This document shows positions 24,040 to 32,327 of a stretch of DNA of 64,000 nucleotides, in pieces (the first letter of the stretch is position 1; every line of letters begins with the position of its first letter). The notes under the pieces are model-generated. The model ran no database searches, was not told the DNA's origin, and was given only the letters and a program-made list of their open reading frames with translations. This DNA is from Rhodococcus maanshanensis NBRC 100610. Its GTDB lineage: Bacteria > Actinomycetota > Actinomycetes > Mycobacteriales > Mycobacteriaceae. A program made the position numbers and the translations under genes. The DNA lies in the NCBI RefSeq assembly GCF_001894865.1, contig NZ_BCXA01000021.1:62001-126000 (forward strand). Reading direction: 5' to 3'.

Positions 24040-24786
24040 TCAGCCAAGGCCCGGGTGGCCGACCCAGTCGACAATCGTCCAGCCCTTCTTCGGGCTGCCC
24101 TTGAGGGTGACGTGGCCGCCGTTACGCATCGGATCGGTGCCGAGCTTGCTCTTGTCGGCGTTGCTGGCGTTCATCATGGACCAGAACATGATGGTGCCGC
24201 CGTGCGAGAAGATCACCGGGTTGGTGCAGCCGCGGCGCTGCACCTCGAGCAGTGCCTCATCGACGCGGCCGTCGAACTCGTTGCCGTCGATGGAGCCCGG
24301 AATCCGTGCGTTCAGATCGCCGGAGAGCCACTTGATCGGCGCCTGCAGGTACCCGGACAGCGCCGCAGCCTCCGGGGTGCCCTCGTACTCGCCTGCCTCG
24401 ATCTCGCGGAAACCGGGCTGAACGTTGAGGCTCAGGTCGTGCTTTGCGACGGTCGGTGCCGCAGTCTGCTCGGTTCGCACCATGTTGGACGCGAAGGCGC
24501 AGTCGTAATTCTGGTCGGCCAGCTGGATGGCCAGGTTGTCTGCCTGTGTCCGGCCGCGTGCGGTCAGGTCGGGTCCGGGCACCTTGGTGTCGATCAGACC
24601 GGAGACGTTTCCGGCGGACTCGGCATGGCGCACCAGGGTGATGACCATTTCGCCGTCGCTGCTGCCGGAGCTGCCCCCGGAGCTTCCGAAGTCGATATCA
24701 GCGGACGCGACGCCGGCGGTAGCGGTCGTGGCCGCGACCGCGGTCGCCATCACCGCAATGGATAGTCGAAGAGATCGGATTCGCAT
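24040..24786 (-). CDS. secreted histidine phosphatase superfamily protein
   Basis: A 248-residue exported phosphatase of the phosphoglycerate-mutase-like clan. The signal peptide ends at GVASA. After a Ser/Gly linker, the catalytic RHG-type motif is TLVRHAESAGN, the second histidine is in FSHGGTIMF, and the acid residue is in REIEAGEYEGT. All three are intact, so an active periplasmic or extracellular phosphomonoesterase is expected. The substrate is not indicated. It is the first gene of the module R6-L7 and points towards its left end; the gap before the AraC gene (24787-25087) holds no other gene. Confidence 0.88.
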   Translation of the reverse strand: MRIRSLRLSIAVMATAVAATTATAGVASADIDFGSSGGSSGSSDGEMVITLVRHAESAGNVSGLIDTKVPGPDLTARGRTQADNLAIQLADQNYDCAFASNMVRTEQTAAPTVAKHDLSLNVQPGFREIEAGEYEGTPEAAALSGYLQAPIKWLSGDLNARIPGSIDGNEFDGRVDEALLEVQRRGCTNPVIFSHGGTIMFWSMMNASNADKSKLGTDPMRNGGHVTLKGSPKKGWTIVDWVGHPGLG

Positions 24787-25087
24787 GGGTGAGAACGCCT
24801 TTCATCGTGGGGAACGCCACTTCAGGTCTGCCGAAGACCGAGACTTGGGGTGTCGCATCTCACAGAAGCAGCTTTTTGCCAGAACCGACTACGGGGTGTC
24901 CCATCCATCGGGAGCCCTCGCGCACCGGACCGCGCGCAGCCGAAAACCACCGGGAGCGGAGGTGCGAGCGGGAGATCGCCGACCCATTGACTCCCATCAC
25001 GTCGGGTTCGGTTCATCCCCTCGCAAGGCCACCGTCGCCGCGACCGGGACGTCGCGATCACAGGTCTACACCGTTGAAGGCCTGCGG
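24787..25087. other. divergent intergenic region, no gene seen
   Basis: About 300 bases between the divergent phosphatase and AraC genes, which should contain both promoters. In-frame sequence upstream of the AraC start is open but lacks any conserved domain or earlier ribosome site. Confidence 0.5.
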
Positions 25088-25978
25088 ATGGGCGTCAACT
25101 ACGGCCTGCGGCAGACTGGGCCGGTGGCCACCGTGGGCGAGACCAGGCGAGGCAATGGCACCCACTTGCAGTGGGCTGCAGTCTCCGCGACCCCAGCGCC
25201 CACTCTTGCCGGCCTGGTTTCTCGGTACGGGGGTTTCCGGGAGGTGTCGGCGATGCCGATCCTGCGTCGCGAGCTCCCGTCGCCCAGCCCCGTGCTCGTG
25301 ATCAGCCTCGCCGAGCCGTTGTCCCTCAGCCGCCCCAGCGGCGATCTGAGCACTTCAGCGGTGCTGGTTGGTGTCGGTCGCACAGCGACTCTGGCCGCTC
25401 ACAGCGGAACCCAGACTGTGCTCGAAGCACAACTGTCGCCACTGTCGGCCCTACGGTTGTTCGGCGTGCCGGCCTCGGACCTGACCGACCGCGTCGTCGA
25501 CCTCGCCGAGCTGTGGGACGGGGCAGCGGAGGTGGTCGGACGGATCGGCGCGGCCGCTACCTGGGCGGAACGATTTCATCTCCTGGACTCGGTTCTGACG
25601 GTGCGGGCTCAGCGCGGACGAGACGTGGACCCGGTGCTGGCCGGCGCGTGGCAGCAACTCCTCAGCAGTCGCGGCAATCTCAGCATGAGTGCACTGCACG
25701 ACCAAACCGGTTGGGGCCGTAAGCGGCTCGCCGACCGATTCCGCGAGCAGGTCGGCCTCACGCCCAAGTCGATGGCGCGGCTGGTGCGCTTTCATCGAGC
25801 GGTGAACATGCTGCACCAACCCGGGCGCCGTTCCCTGGCCGCGATCGCATCGACCTGCGGCTACTACGACCAGGCCCACCTCAATCGGGAGTTCCGGGAA
25901 TTGGCCGGCGGCCCTCCAGGGGCATATCTGACCGGAATGGACGCGGATCCGGCCGCCTCCGGCATGGCAGGAATCTGA
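25088..25978 (+). CDS. AraC family transcriptional regulator
   Basis: A 296-residue regulator. The C-terminal double HTH is clear (NLSMSALHDQTGWGRKRLAD; LAAIASTCGYYDQAHLNREF; GGPPGAYL). The N-terminal part resembles the beta-rich domain of actinobacterial AraC proteins that act on nearby VOC or DUF genes. ATG 25088 follows GAAGG with eight bases between; a longer open frame upstream has no domain. It is followed after about 100 bases by a VOC gene on the same strand, a common pairing in which the AraC protein activates the VOC gene. Confidence 0.82.
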   Translation: MGVNYGLRQTGPVATVGETRRGNGTHLQWAAVSATPAPTLAGLVSRYGGFREVSAMPILRRELPSPSPVLVISLAEPLSLSRPSGDLSTSAVLVGVGRTATLAAHSGTQTVLEAQLSPLSALRLFGVPASDLTDRVVDLAELWDGAAEVVGRIGAAATWAERFHLLDSVLTVRAQRGRDVDPVLAGAWQQLLSSRGNLSMSALHDQTGWGRKRLADRFREQVGLTPKSMARLVRFHRAVNMLHQPGRRSLAAIASTCGYYDQAHLNREFRELAGGPPGAYLTGMDADPAASGMAGI

Positions 25979-26077
25979 CGGCGCCTCCAATCGGTCCGAG
26001 CGTCACAAATGTCCAAGACCCGCGCCCCGAACCCTCCTACGGTGACCGGTACCAATCACCGACAAATGGGAGCTGAC

Positions 26078-26422
26078 ATGCACGGCGAATTGACCTTCTT
26101 CGAGATCGGCGTCCCCGACTCCGGACGCGCGCAGGCGTTCTACGGGCGACTGTTCGGATGGGAGTTCCCACCCACCGGCGTCGGCGACCAGGTCTCGATC
26201 ACGACGCCGGGCACTATGGCCGGGTTGCACGACCAGGATGCCGAGGCGCGCATCGCGATGTACTTCGCCGTGGACGACATCGAATCGGCCGTGCGGACCG
26301 TCCGCGCGCTGGGCGGCACCGCGGAGGACCCCCGGCCCGAAGAACCCGGGTTCGGACGGTTCACCACCTGCACCGACGACCAGGGCGTGCAGTTCGGTCT
26401 GCACCAGGCGGCGACCACATAG
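26078..26422 (+). CDS. VOC superfamily (glyoxalase/bleomycin-resistance-like) protein
   Basis: A 114-residue single-domain VOC protein: MHGELTFFEIGVPDSGRAQ, FYGRLFGWEF and a second module with AMYFAVDDIESAVRTVRALG ending FGLHQ. This is the group often annotated as glyoxalase-like hydroxylase partners. ATG 26078 has GGGAG seven bases upstream. An inverted repeat CGGTGA-N10-TCACCG at 26040-26061, just upstream, is a candidate site for the adjacent AraC regulator. The substrate is unknown. Confidence 0.85.
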   Translation: MHGELTFFEIGVPDSGRAQAFYGRLFGWEFPPTGVGDQVSITTPGTMAGLHDQDAEARIAMYFAVDDIESAVRTVRALGGTAEDPRPEEPGFGRFTTCTDDQGVQFGLHQAATT

Positions 26423-26685
26423 GGCATGTCTCCCAACCCTGCGAGGTGTTTGGCCCTTTCACTTGTCGGCATCGAACCGGGCCGGACGACCACCGCGACT
26501 GCCCCTTCAGAGGCGGTTTCGCTACTGGTCGTCCGGTTTGGATTTGGCCACAGAGACGAACACCTCTGTGATGAAGGCGGCGCTCTACGCTTTCATCGGC
26601 GAATCAACCGGCCGGACCCTGACCGTCGAGCAGACGACCTGATCGGCCGGCACGATCATGTCCATCCGTCGGAACAGGGGTCCTC

Positions 26686-27687
26686 ATGCACTCGAATCAT
26701 CGTCTCGGCCAGGCAGCCGAACGCGGCGATCTCGACACGCTGTCTGCGCGGATCGACGCCGGCGACGACATCGAAGAACGGCGCAAGGGTACCGGGCGAA
26801 CCCCGCTCTTGGAGGCCGCCATCGCCGGGCATCCCGAGATCGTGGAACGGCTTCTCGCCTGCGGAGCGGATCGCACGGCGTCGTGCACAGCGGTCGGCCA
26901 CACCGCGCTGGAGTGGGCTGCCGTTCAAGACCACGTCGAGGTGGCCAGGGTCCTGCTTGCTCACGGTTCCGATCCGAACGAGGTTTCGGCGAACAGCTTC
27001 ATGGGCCACACTCCCCTCATGCTCGCCGCCTCTGCCGGGCACACCGAGGTAGTCCGACTGCTGCTCGACGCGGGAGCTGACCCTCAGCTGGAGGACAATC
27101 GCGGACACAACGCGCTCTCGCTCGCGGAGAAACGCCGAAACGACGCGGCTGTGACGATCCTGCTCGAGGCGGGAGCAACTCCCCCTGCACCTCGGGAACC
27201 GTTGACGGCGCGCCCCTGGCCCGAACTGACGTGGGAGCCAGAAGTACTCGATGGTCTTGGTTCTCCGATCCCTGACACGGCATCACCCGCTCAGGTGGTC
27301 TGGAGCTACATTCGGGCCATTCACGCGTGGGAAGCCGCGGCCTGGCCGGCGCTGCAGGCTGCCGAGTCGAAGGGCGAGCGCTACGGCTTTGTCGCGGCGC
27401 TCGAGGTCGCAGGCGCAATCGCGGCCGCCCACTGCACCACCAGAAAGCGGTACGTGCGTGCCGCCATCGGCGCGATACCGGACATCTCACCCGAGTTCGC
27501 GCTCGTAGACGAGACCGAACCGACCGCCTCCCGTCGTGAGCTCCACGTCCGGCATCTGGAGCCGATCGAGTTCGTTCACGAATACGAGTGGATCTTCGTC
27601 TGCGTCCGCAGAAGCAGTCGATGGCGGATCGATTCGGCGAAGTCCCGCATGATCGGCACCGACAAGTGGGAGCAGGCCGTGCTGTGA
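26686..27687 (+). CDS. ankyrin-repeat protein with C-terminal NTF2-like domain
   Basis: A 333-residue cytoplasmic protein. Residues about 5-160 are four to five ankyrin repeats (GRTPLLEAAIAGHPEIVERL, GHTALEWAAVQDHVEVARVL, GHTPLMLAASAGHTEVVRLL). Residues about 190-333 form a second domain with a helix-rich start (VWSYIRAIHAWEAAAWPAL) and a strand-rich end (EYEWIFVCVRRSSRWRID), which looks NTF2/SnoaL-like. Ankyrin and NTF2-like folds are both common among immunity proteins of polymorphic toxin systems, but no toxin gene is adjacent, so that remains a guess. It is the last gene before right end L7. Confidence 0.8.
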   Translation: MHSNHRLGQAAERGDLDTLSARIDAGDDIEERRKGTGRTPLLEAAIAGHPEIVERLLACGADRTASCTAVGHTALEWAAVQDHVEVARVLLAHGSDPNEVSANSFMGHTPLMLAASAGHTEVVRLLLDAGADPQLEDNRGHNALSLAEKRRNDAAVTILLEAGATPPAPREPLTARPWPELTWEPEVLDGLGSPIPDTASPAQVVWSYIRAIHAWEAAAWPALQAAESKGERYGFVAALEVAGAIAAAHCTTRKRYVRAAIGAIPDISPEFALVDETEPTASRRELHVRHLEPIEFVHEYEWIFVCVRRSSRWRIDSAKSRMIGTDKWEQAVL

Positions 27688-27788
27688 AGGATCGAGCCGG
27701 ACGAGCAGCGATCGATCCCCGGCTCGCTGCACGAGTTCATACAGGTCATGCGGAGTTGCGGCCCTCCGAGCTCACACGGCGGATTCTC

Positions 27789-27896
27789 GAACAATTGCCC
27801 ACCATCTTGACCGCTATCGCGATCAAGGGTTGTCACCGTAGTTGGCGCACTGCAAGTCACGGCTGCGGGAAATGACAACAACGGTGGCGATTCACA
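27789..27896 (+). repeat. module right end L7 (108 bp), right boundary of the island
   Basis: Begins GAACAATTGCCCACCATC and ends GGTGGCGATTCACA. It is the rightmost member of the family; beyond it lies the dehydrogenase operon. The five bases after TTCACA are AGGAG. Confidence 0.85.
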
Positions 27897-27956
27897 AGGA
27901 GAATGGCGGCAAGGGCGCGTTCCGGGTTGGTTGACCCGATAACCGGAGGCTGTGCC

Positions 27957-27990
27957 GGGGCGGCGTTTCGTGGAGATTTCACGCCACCCC
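27957..27990 (-). terminator. candidate terminator of the dehydrogenase operon
   Basis: Imperfect stem GGGGCGGCGT / ACGCCACCCC with one mismatch, 61 bases beyond the E2 stop codon. No U-run on either strand, so the call is tentative. Confidence 0.35.
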
Positions 27991-28050
27991 GACAAGCTCC
28001 GTCGACACCGGCGGCCTACAGCCTGTACCGAACCCGATTGAAGGCGCTGC

Positions 28051-29313
28051 TCATCCCACGATCCGCAGTGGATTCTCCAGCAGCCCGGTGAGCGTGGCAA
28101 GGAACTGGGCCGCAAGCGAACCGTCGATGATGCGGTGGTCGGCGGTGATCGTGTATCGCAAACGCCTGCACGCCACCACCGTGCCTCCGTCCAAGGCAGG
28201 TTCCTCGCGCGCGGCGCCGACCGCGAGTATCGCGCCCTGGGGTGGGTTGATGATCGCGGTGAAGTGCTCGATGCCGTACATACCGAGGTTGCTGATCGTG
28301 AACGTCCCGTCGCTCATGTCCGCGGGCGTCAGCTTCCGGTCCGCGGCCCTGCCGACGAGGCCGCGCGTGGTGGCGGAGATCGTCGTGACAGCGGCGCGGT
28401 CGGCGTCGCGGACGACGGGAACGATGAGCCCAGATGGGGAGGCCACGGCGATGCCGACGTGGATACGCTGGTGGAGGAGGGTCAGGCCGCCCCCGTCGGG
28501 GGCGTAGGAGGCGTTCATCCCGGGATGGGCGCGCAGTGCAAGACCTACGGCGCGGACCAAGATGTCGTTGACGCTCACCTTCACGTCCGTGCCGGCGTTC
28601 GCGTGATTGATTCGGCCGCGGAGTTCGAGGAGTTCGCCGACGTCCGCGGACGCGGTCACGGTGAAGGTCGGGACGGTGGTGCCGCTCTGGGTCAATCGAG
28701 TGGCGATCGCCTGGCGGACCGCGTCGAAGGGCACCGGCTGCGGTTCACGCGCATCCAACGGCGCCGACGGTGGTACCGAGGCTGCACCGGATGCGATCGA
28801 GCGAGACATCGGAGAATCTGCGACTCGAGCATCGAGGTCGGCGCGGACGATGCGTCCGGCCGGACCTGTCCCCGAGACCGTCGCGAGGTCGATCCCGCGT
28901 TCCCGAGCGAGCTTGCGCACCAACGGCGTCGCGACGCGACGCCCCGGATGTCCATTGGAGGTCGACACCGACCTGTCCGCGTCCGATCGCCGCTTCTCGT
29001 CGGGCACGGACGTGGGGGCGGATGCCGGAGACGGATCGGCTCCGAGGGGTGCCGGGTCGGTGCCCGTCGGCATGTCGATTCCGTTGTCGAGTCGGGCGAT
29101 CGGTACGCCGATCGGGACGTTCTCACCCTCCGCGACGAAAATCTCGACGAGGATGCCGGCCTCGTAGGCCTCCTGTTCCATGATTGCTTTGTCGGTCTCG
29201 ATCTCGACGAGGAGATCTCCCGGGGAGACGGGGTCGCCGGGCTGCTTGTGCCAGGCCGAGATGGCGCCTTCGGTCATGGTGTCGGACAGGCGCGGCATGA
29301 GGATGTCGATCAT
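28051..29313 (-). CDS. 2-oxo acid dehydrogenase E2 (dihydrolipoyl acyltransferase)
   Basis: A 420-residue E2 subunit. Residues 1-75 are a single lipoyl domain with the modified lysine in ETDKAIMEQ; residues about 125-160 are the E1/E3-binding domain (ATPLVRKLARERGIDLATV); from about 190 comes the catalytic acyltransferase domain with the active-site HRIIDGSLAAQF. It transfers the acyl group to CoA in a pyruvate-, acetoin- or branched-chain-type complex. It is the last gene of a three-gene operon with E1 beta and E1 alpha; no E3 gene is present, so the complex would use a shared lipoamide dehydrogenase. Confidence 0.93.
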   Translation of the reverse strand: MIDILMPRLSDTMTEGAISAWHKQPGDPVSPGDLLVEIETDKAIMEQEAYEAGILVEIFVAEGENVPIGVPIARLDNGIDMPTGTDPAPLGADPSPASAPTSVPDEKRRSDADRSVSTSNGHPGRRVATPLVRKLARERGIDLATVSGTGPAGRIVRADLDARVADSPMSRSIASGAASVPPSAPLDAREPQPVPFDAVRQAIATRLTQSGTTVPTFTVTASADVGELLELRGRINHANAGTDVKVSVNDILVRAVGLALRAHPGMNASYAPDGGGLTLLHQRIHVGIAVASPSGLIVPVVRDADRAAVTTISATTRGLVGRAADRKLTPADMSDGTFTISNLGMYGIEHFTAIINPPQGAILAVGAAREEPALDGGTVVACRRLRYTITADHRIIDGSLAAQFLATLTGLLENPLRIVG

Positions 29314-29325
29314 GATGGTGTCCTC

Positions 29326-30318
29326 TCAGTGACGTCGGGCGAGGGCGTCGAGCGTTTCCCGGATGGCGGTGATCGCGTCGTCCGCCGAAGGCAACGCGGC
29401 GGTCTCCAGAGGCTTGGAGTACGGCAGGGGGACTTCGGCCATGGCGACTCGTCGGACGGGAGCGTCGAGCCAGTCGAACGCGCCGTCGGAGATGGTCGCG
29501 GCGATCTCCGCGCCGATCCCGTACGTGAGCCAGTCGTCTTCGAGTACGACCGCGCAGTTCGTCTTCTTGACAGACGTGATGATCGTGTCCCGGTCGAGCG
29601 GGCGGAGGCTGCGCAGATCGACGACCTCGACGTCGATGCCCTCGTCGGCGAGCCGTTCGGCGACCTGGAGTGCGACGGCGGCCATCCGGGAGTAGGCGAC
29701 GACGGTGATGTCGGTGCCCTCGCGGGTGACGGCGGCCTGGCCGATCTGTGCCGGCTCGTCGTGGTCGGGGACCTCGCCGGTCGTGTTGTAGAGGGCGAGA
29801 TTCTCGAGTACCAGCACCGGATCGTCGTCGCGTATCGCGGCGAGCATCAGCGCCTTCGCATCCGCGGGGCTGGAGGGCGCCACGACCTTCATGCCCGGCA
29901 CGAACGCGTAGTAGAGCTCGATGTTCTGAGAGTGTGTGGCGCCGAGTTGCTGCCCGCCGCCGCCGGGTGTGCGGATCACCAGGGGCACGCGGGCCTGCCC
30001 GCCGAACATGCCGTAGATCTTCGCGGCGTGATTGACGATCTGATCGAGTGCGAGCAGGGAGAAGTTGATCGTCATGATCTCCACGACCGGCCGCAGTCCG
30101 AGCATGGCGGCCCCGATCGCGGCGCCGGTGAAGCCCTCCTCCGCAATCGGGGTGTCGCGCACCCGTTTGGGTCCGAACTCCGCGAGCATCCCGGCTGTGA
30201 TCTTGTAGGAGCCCTCGAACAGGCCGATCTCCTCTCCGATGAGGAATACGTCTTCGTCGCGCAGCATCTCGCTGCGCAGCGCATCGTGCAGTGCCTGCCG
30301 GTAGCTGATCACGCTCAT
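29326..30318 (-). CDS. 2-oxo acid dehydrogenase E1 component, beta subunit
   Basis: A 330-residue transketolase-like pyrimidine-domain protein. Characteristic stretches are FLIGEEIGLFEGSYKITAGM, DTPIAEEGFTGAAIGAAM, TPGGGGQQLGATHSQNIEL and VVDLRSLRPLDRDTI. The ATG at 30318 overlaps the stop of E1 alpha (ATGA), and its own stop is 12 bases before the E2 start, so the order E1 alpha, E1 beta, E2 is tightly coupled. A longer open frame upstream runs through the E1 alpha gene and is not coding. Sequence style is close to PDH/acetoin-dehydrogenase beta subunits; the true substrate cannot be read from it. Confidence 0.93.
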   Translation of the reverse strand: MSVISYRQALHDALRSEMLRDEDVFLIGEEIGLFEGSYKITAGMLAEFGPKRVRDTPIAEEGFTGAAIGAAMLGLRPVVEIMTINFSLLALDQIVNHAAKIYGMFGGQARVPLVIRTPGGGGQQLGATHSQNIELYYAFVPGMKVVAPSSPADAKALMLAAIRDDDPVLVLENLALYNTTGEVPDHDEPAQIGQAAVTREGTDITVVAYSRMAAVALQVAERLADEGIDVEVVDLRSLRPLDRDTIITSVKKTNCAVVLEDDWLTYGIGAEIAATISDGAFDWLDAPVRRVAMAEVPLPYSKPLETAALPSADDAITAIRETLDALARRH

Positions 30319-31433
30319 GCGGACACCTCCGCATGAGCGTCCGCCGCCGGTCTCGGCGAGGCCGGGAACAAGGCATCTCCGGGAAGCCGGCGTGAATCGT
30401 TCGGCACCGGGGTGGCGTAGGTGTAGTCGAAGAGCGTCGAGACGTCCGGAAACGGGCTTGCGTCGGCGAACTCGACCGCCGCCGCGACGGTCCCGACGGC
30501 GTCGGCGTCGATCTGCGCGATGAGCTCGTCGGTCAGCGATCCCTGCTCGTGCAGTCGCGCCGCGTACGCGGCGACCGGATCGGATGCCTTCAGCGCTTCG
30601 GCCTCCTCGCGGCTGCGGTAGCGCGCCGGGTCGACCACCGAATGCCCCTTCAGCCTGCCCGACACGGTCTCCAGTAGGTACGGCTTGCCTTTCCGTGCGC
30701 TGGCGAGCGCGACCTGGGCCGCCGCGTGCACCGCAACAGGATCGTTGCCGTCCACCCGGGCCGAGGCCATCCGGTAGGACGCGGCGCGCTTGTGTAGCTC
30801 CGGTTCCGCCGAGGATTGCTCCACGGTGGTGCCCATGCCGAGGCCGTTGTTGACGACGGCGTAGACGATCGGAAGCCCCCACAGCGCCGCGATGTTCAAC
30901 GACTCGTGGAACGCACCGATGTTCGTCGTCCCGTCACCCATCAGGCACACCACCGCCTCGGAGCCGTTGCGGTAGTCGATCGCCAGCGCCGCGCCGGTCG
31001 CCAGCGGCACCTGGCCGCCGACGATCCCGTACCCGCCCATGAATCGGGAGGCGATGTCGAACATGTGCATCGACCCGCCCCATCCGCGGGACACACCATC
31101 GGAGCGTCCGTACAGCTCTGCCATCACTCGCGCAGGGGCGATGCCGCGGGCGATCGCGTACCCGTGCTCCCGGTAGTTGGTGAACACGTAGTCGTCGGGT
31201 TGCACGGCCGACATGAGGCCGGCGACCGTGGCCTCCTCGCCGAGATTGAGGTGGCAGTAGCCGCCGACCTTCGCCTCGGTATAGGCCCGGGCAGCGCGTT
31301 CCTCGAAGCGACGGATCAACACCATCTGCCGGTAGAAGCCCAATAGTTGCTGATCTTCGAGAGCACCTCCACGGGGAGGGGTGGCCGCGGTGCGCCGGGT
31401 CGACGCGCGCGGGGCCTTGGTATTCGAGGGCAT
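30315..31433 (-). CDS. 2-oxo acid dehydrogenase E1 component, alpha subunit
   Basis: A 372-residue thiamine-diphosphate enzyme subunit. The ThDP motif is MGDGTTNIGAFHESLNIAAL and ends in VYAVVNN; GGSMHMFD and GYGIVGGQVPLATGAAL are also typical, and the phosphorylation-loop-like KGHSVVDPARYRS is present. The ATG at 31433 has AAGGAG eight bases upstream; an earlier in-frame ATG at 31544 lies beyond it and is rejected. Together with E1 beta it decarboxylates a 2-oxo acid (pyruvate-like) or cleaves acetoin. It is divergent from a TetR gene, with a 25-bp palindrome between. Confidence 0.93.
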   Translation of the reverse strand: MPSNTKAPRASTRRTAATPPRGGALEDQQLLGFYRQMVLIRRFEERAARAYTEAKVGGYCHLNLGEEATVAGLMSAVQPDDYVFTNYREHGYAIARGIAPARVMAELYGRSDGVSRGWGGSMHMFDIASRFMGGYGIVGGQVPLATGAALAIDYRNGSEAVVCLMGDGTTNIGAFHESLNIAALWGLPIVYAVVNNGLGMGTTVEQSSAEPELHKRAASYRMASARVDGNDPVAVHAAAQVALASARKGKPYLLETVSGRLKGHSVVDPARYRSREEAEALKASDPVAAYAARLHEQGSLTDELIAQIDADAVGTVAAAVEFADASPFPDVSTLFDYTYATPVPNDSRRLPGDALFPASPRPAADAHAEVSA

Positions 31434-31549
31434 GTGGGTTCTCCTTTTCGCCCTGACGCACCGCATCCACGAGCCGATCTGTCGGGAACGACCCGCGGAT
31501 GCAGGGTCACCGCTCCGGTCTCGACAGTGTGCGAGCAGCGGCAACCAGT

Positions 31550-31574
31550 TAATGAAACGAGGTACGGTTCATTA
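31550..31574. promoter_or_regulatory. TetR operator between dehydrogenase operon and tetR
   Basis: TAATGAA-N11-TTCATTA, a 25-bp dyad with perfect 7-bp arms, 17 bases before the tetR start and 116 bases before the E1 alpha start. It is the only clear dyad in the gap. Confidence 0.65.
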
Positions 31575-31590
31575 TAGGGTGCGTGCAACC

Positions 31591-32217
31591 ATGGTGGCGA
31601 GTCGTGAGGAGTTGCCAGTGGCTGCCGAAGGCGTGGCAGCGCCCCGGAAGAAGGGGCGCCCGACGGATGCGGAACGAGCGCAGCGACGCGACGACATCCT
31701 CGATGCCGCGGTCGGCCTGTTCGTTGCCCGCGGGTTCGCCCAGGTCACACTGGATGACATCGTCGCGGAAGCGCACGTGACCAAACGGACGATCTACGGC
31801 TACTTCGGGGACCGCACCGAGGTCTTCCTGGCCGCTGTCGAACGGCTCCGACTCCGCGCGCTACGACGACCGTCCAGCGGGCAGGATCTGGAAGAGCTCG
31901 CAACCGAGATCGTCTTCGCCCTGCACTCCGACGAAGCAATCGGACTCCACCGATTGATGATCACCGAAGCCCACAGGTTCCCCGACCTCGCGACGAGGTT
32001 CTACCGAGACGGACCGCAGGCATACATCGCAGCTTTGAACGGTCGGCTGCCCGAACCGGACCTCGAGTTGGCGCAGTCGGTGTTCGCACTACTTCTTGGT
32101 GAGCCCCACCGGCAACGCCTACTCGGGCTACGCGCGGGCCCCGACCCGACGGAGGCTGCAGCTCATGCAGCAGCTGCCCTGCGTCGCCTCGGGCTCGCGC
32201 CAGCCCAGGGCACGTGA
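31591..32217 (+). CDS. TetR family transcriptional regulator
   Basis: A 208-residue regulator. The N-terminal HTH is GRPTDAERAQRRDDILDAA followed by TLDDIVAEAHVTKRTIYGYF, the normal TetR signature; the rest is an all-helical ligand and dimer domain. It diverges from the 2-oxo acid dehydrogenase operon and faces the palindrome at 31550-31574, so it most likely represses that operon and itself. The ATG at 31591 follows a GGTGCGTG stretch rather than a strong ribosome site; the operator lies outside the coding region with this start. Confidence 0.9.
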   Translation: MVASREELPVAAEGVAAPRKKGRPTDAERAQRRDDILDAAVGLFVARGFAQVTLDDIVAEAHVTKRTIYGYFGDRTEVFLAAVERLRLRALRRPSSGQDLEELATEIVFALHSDEAIGLHRLMITEAHRFPDLATRFYRDGPQAYIAALNGRLPEPDLELAQSVFALLLGEPHRQRLLGLRAGPDPTEAAAHAAAALRRLGLAPAQGT

Positions 32218-32327
32218 TCGCTCGCCTTCGCGTTACCGGCACTTCAATCGCTACTTGCGCGCTATCCCCGCGGGGGTCAGCGTGGCCATGTCGACGTGGG
32301 ACGGTGCGACCTCGAGCAGAGGCACGC

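Noticed and set aside
11535-27896. CRISPR array
   Set aside because: Repeats are long, inverted between ends, and separated by genes; the 20-bp phased motifs have no spacers. No cas genes.
28135-30336. Very long plus-strand open frame antisense to the E2/E1 genes
   Set aside because: Arises from high-GC codon usage of the real genes; composition is Arg/Asp/Gly-rich without domains.
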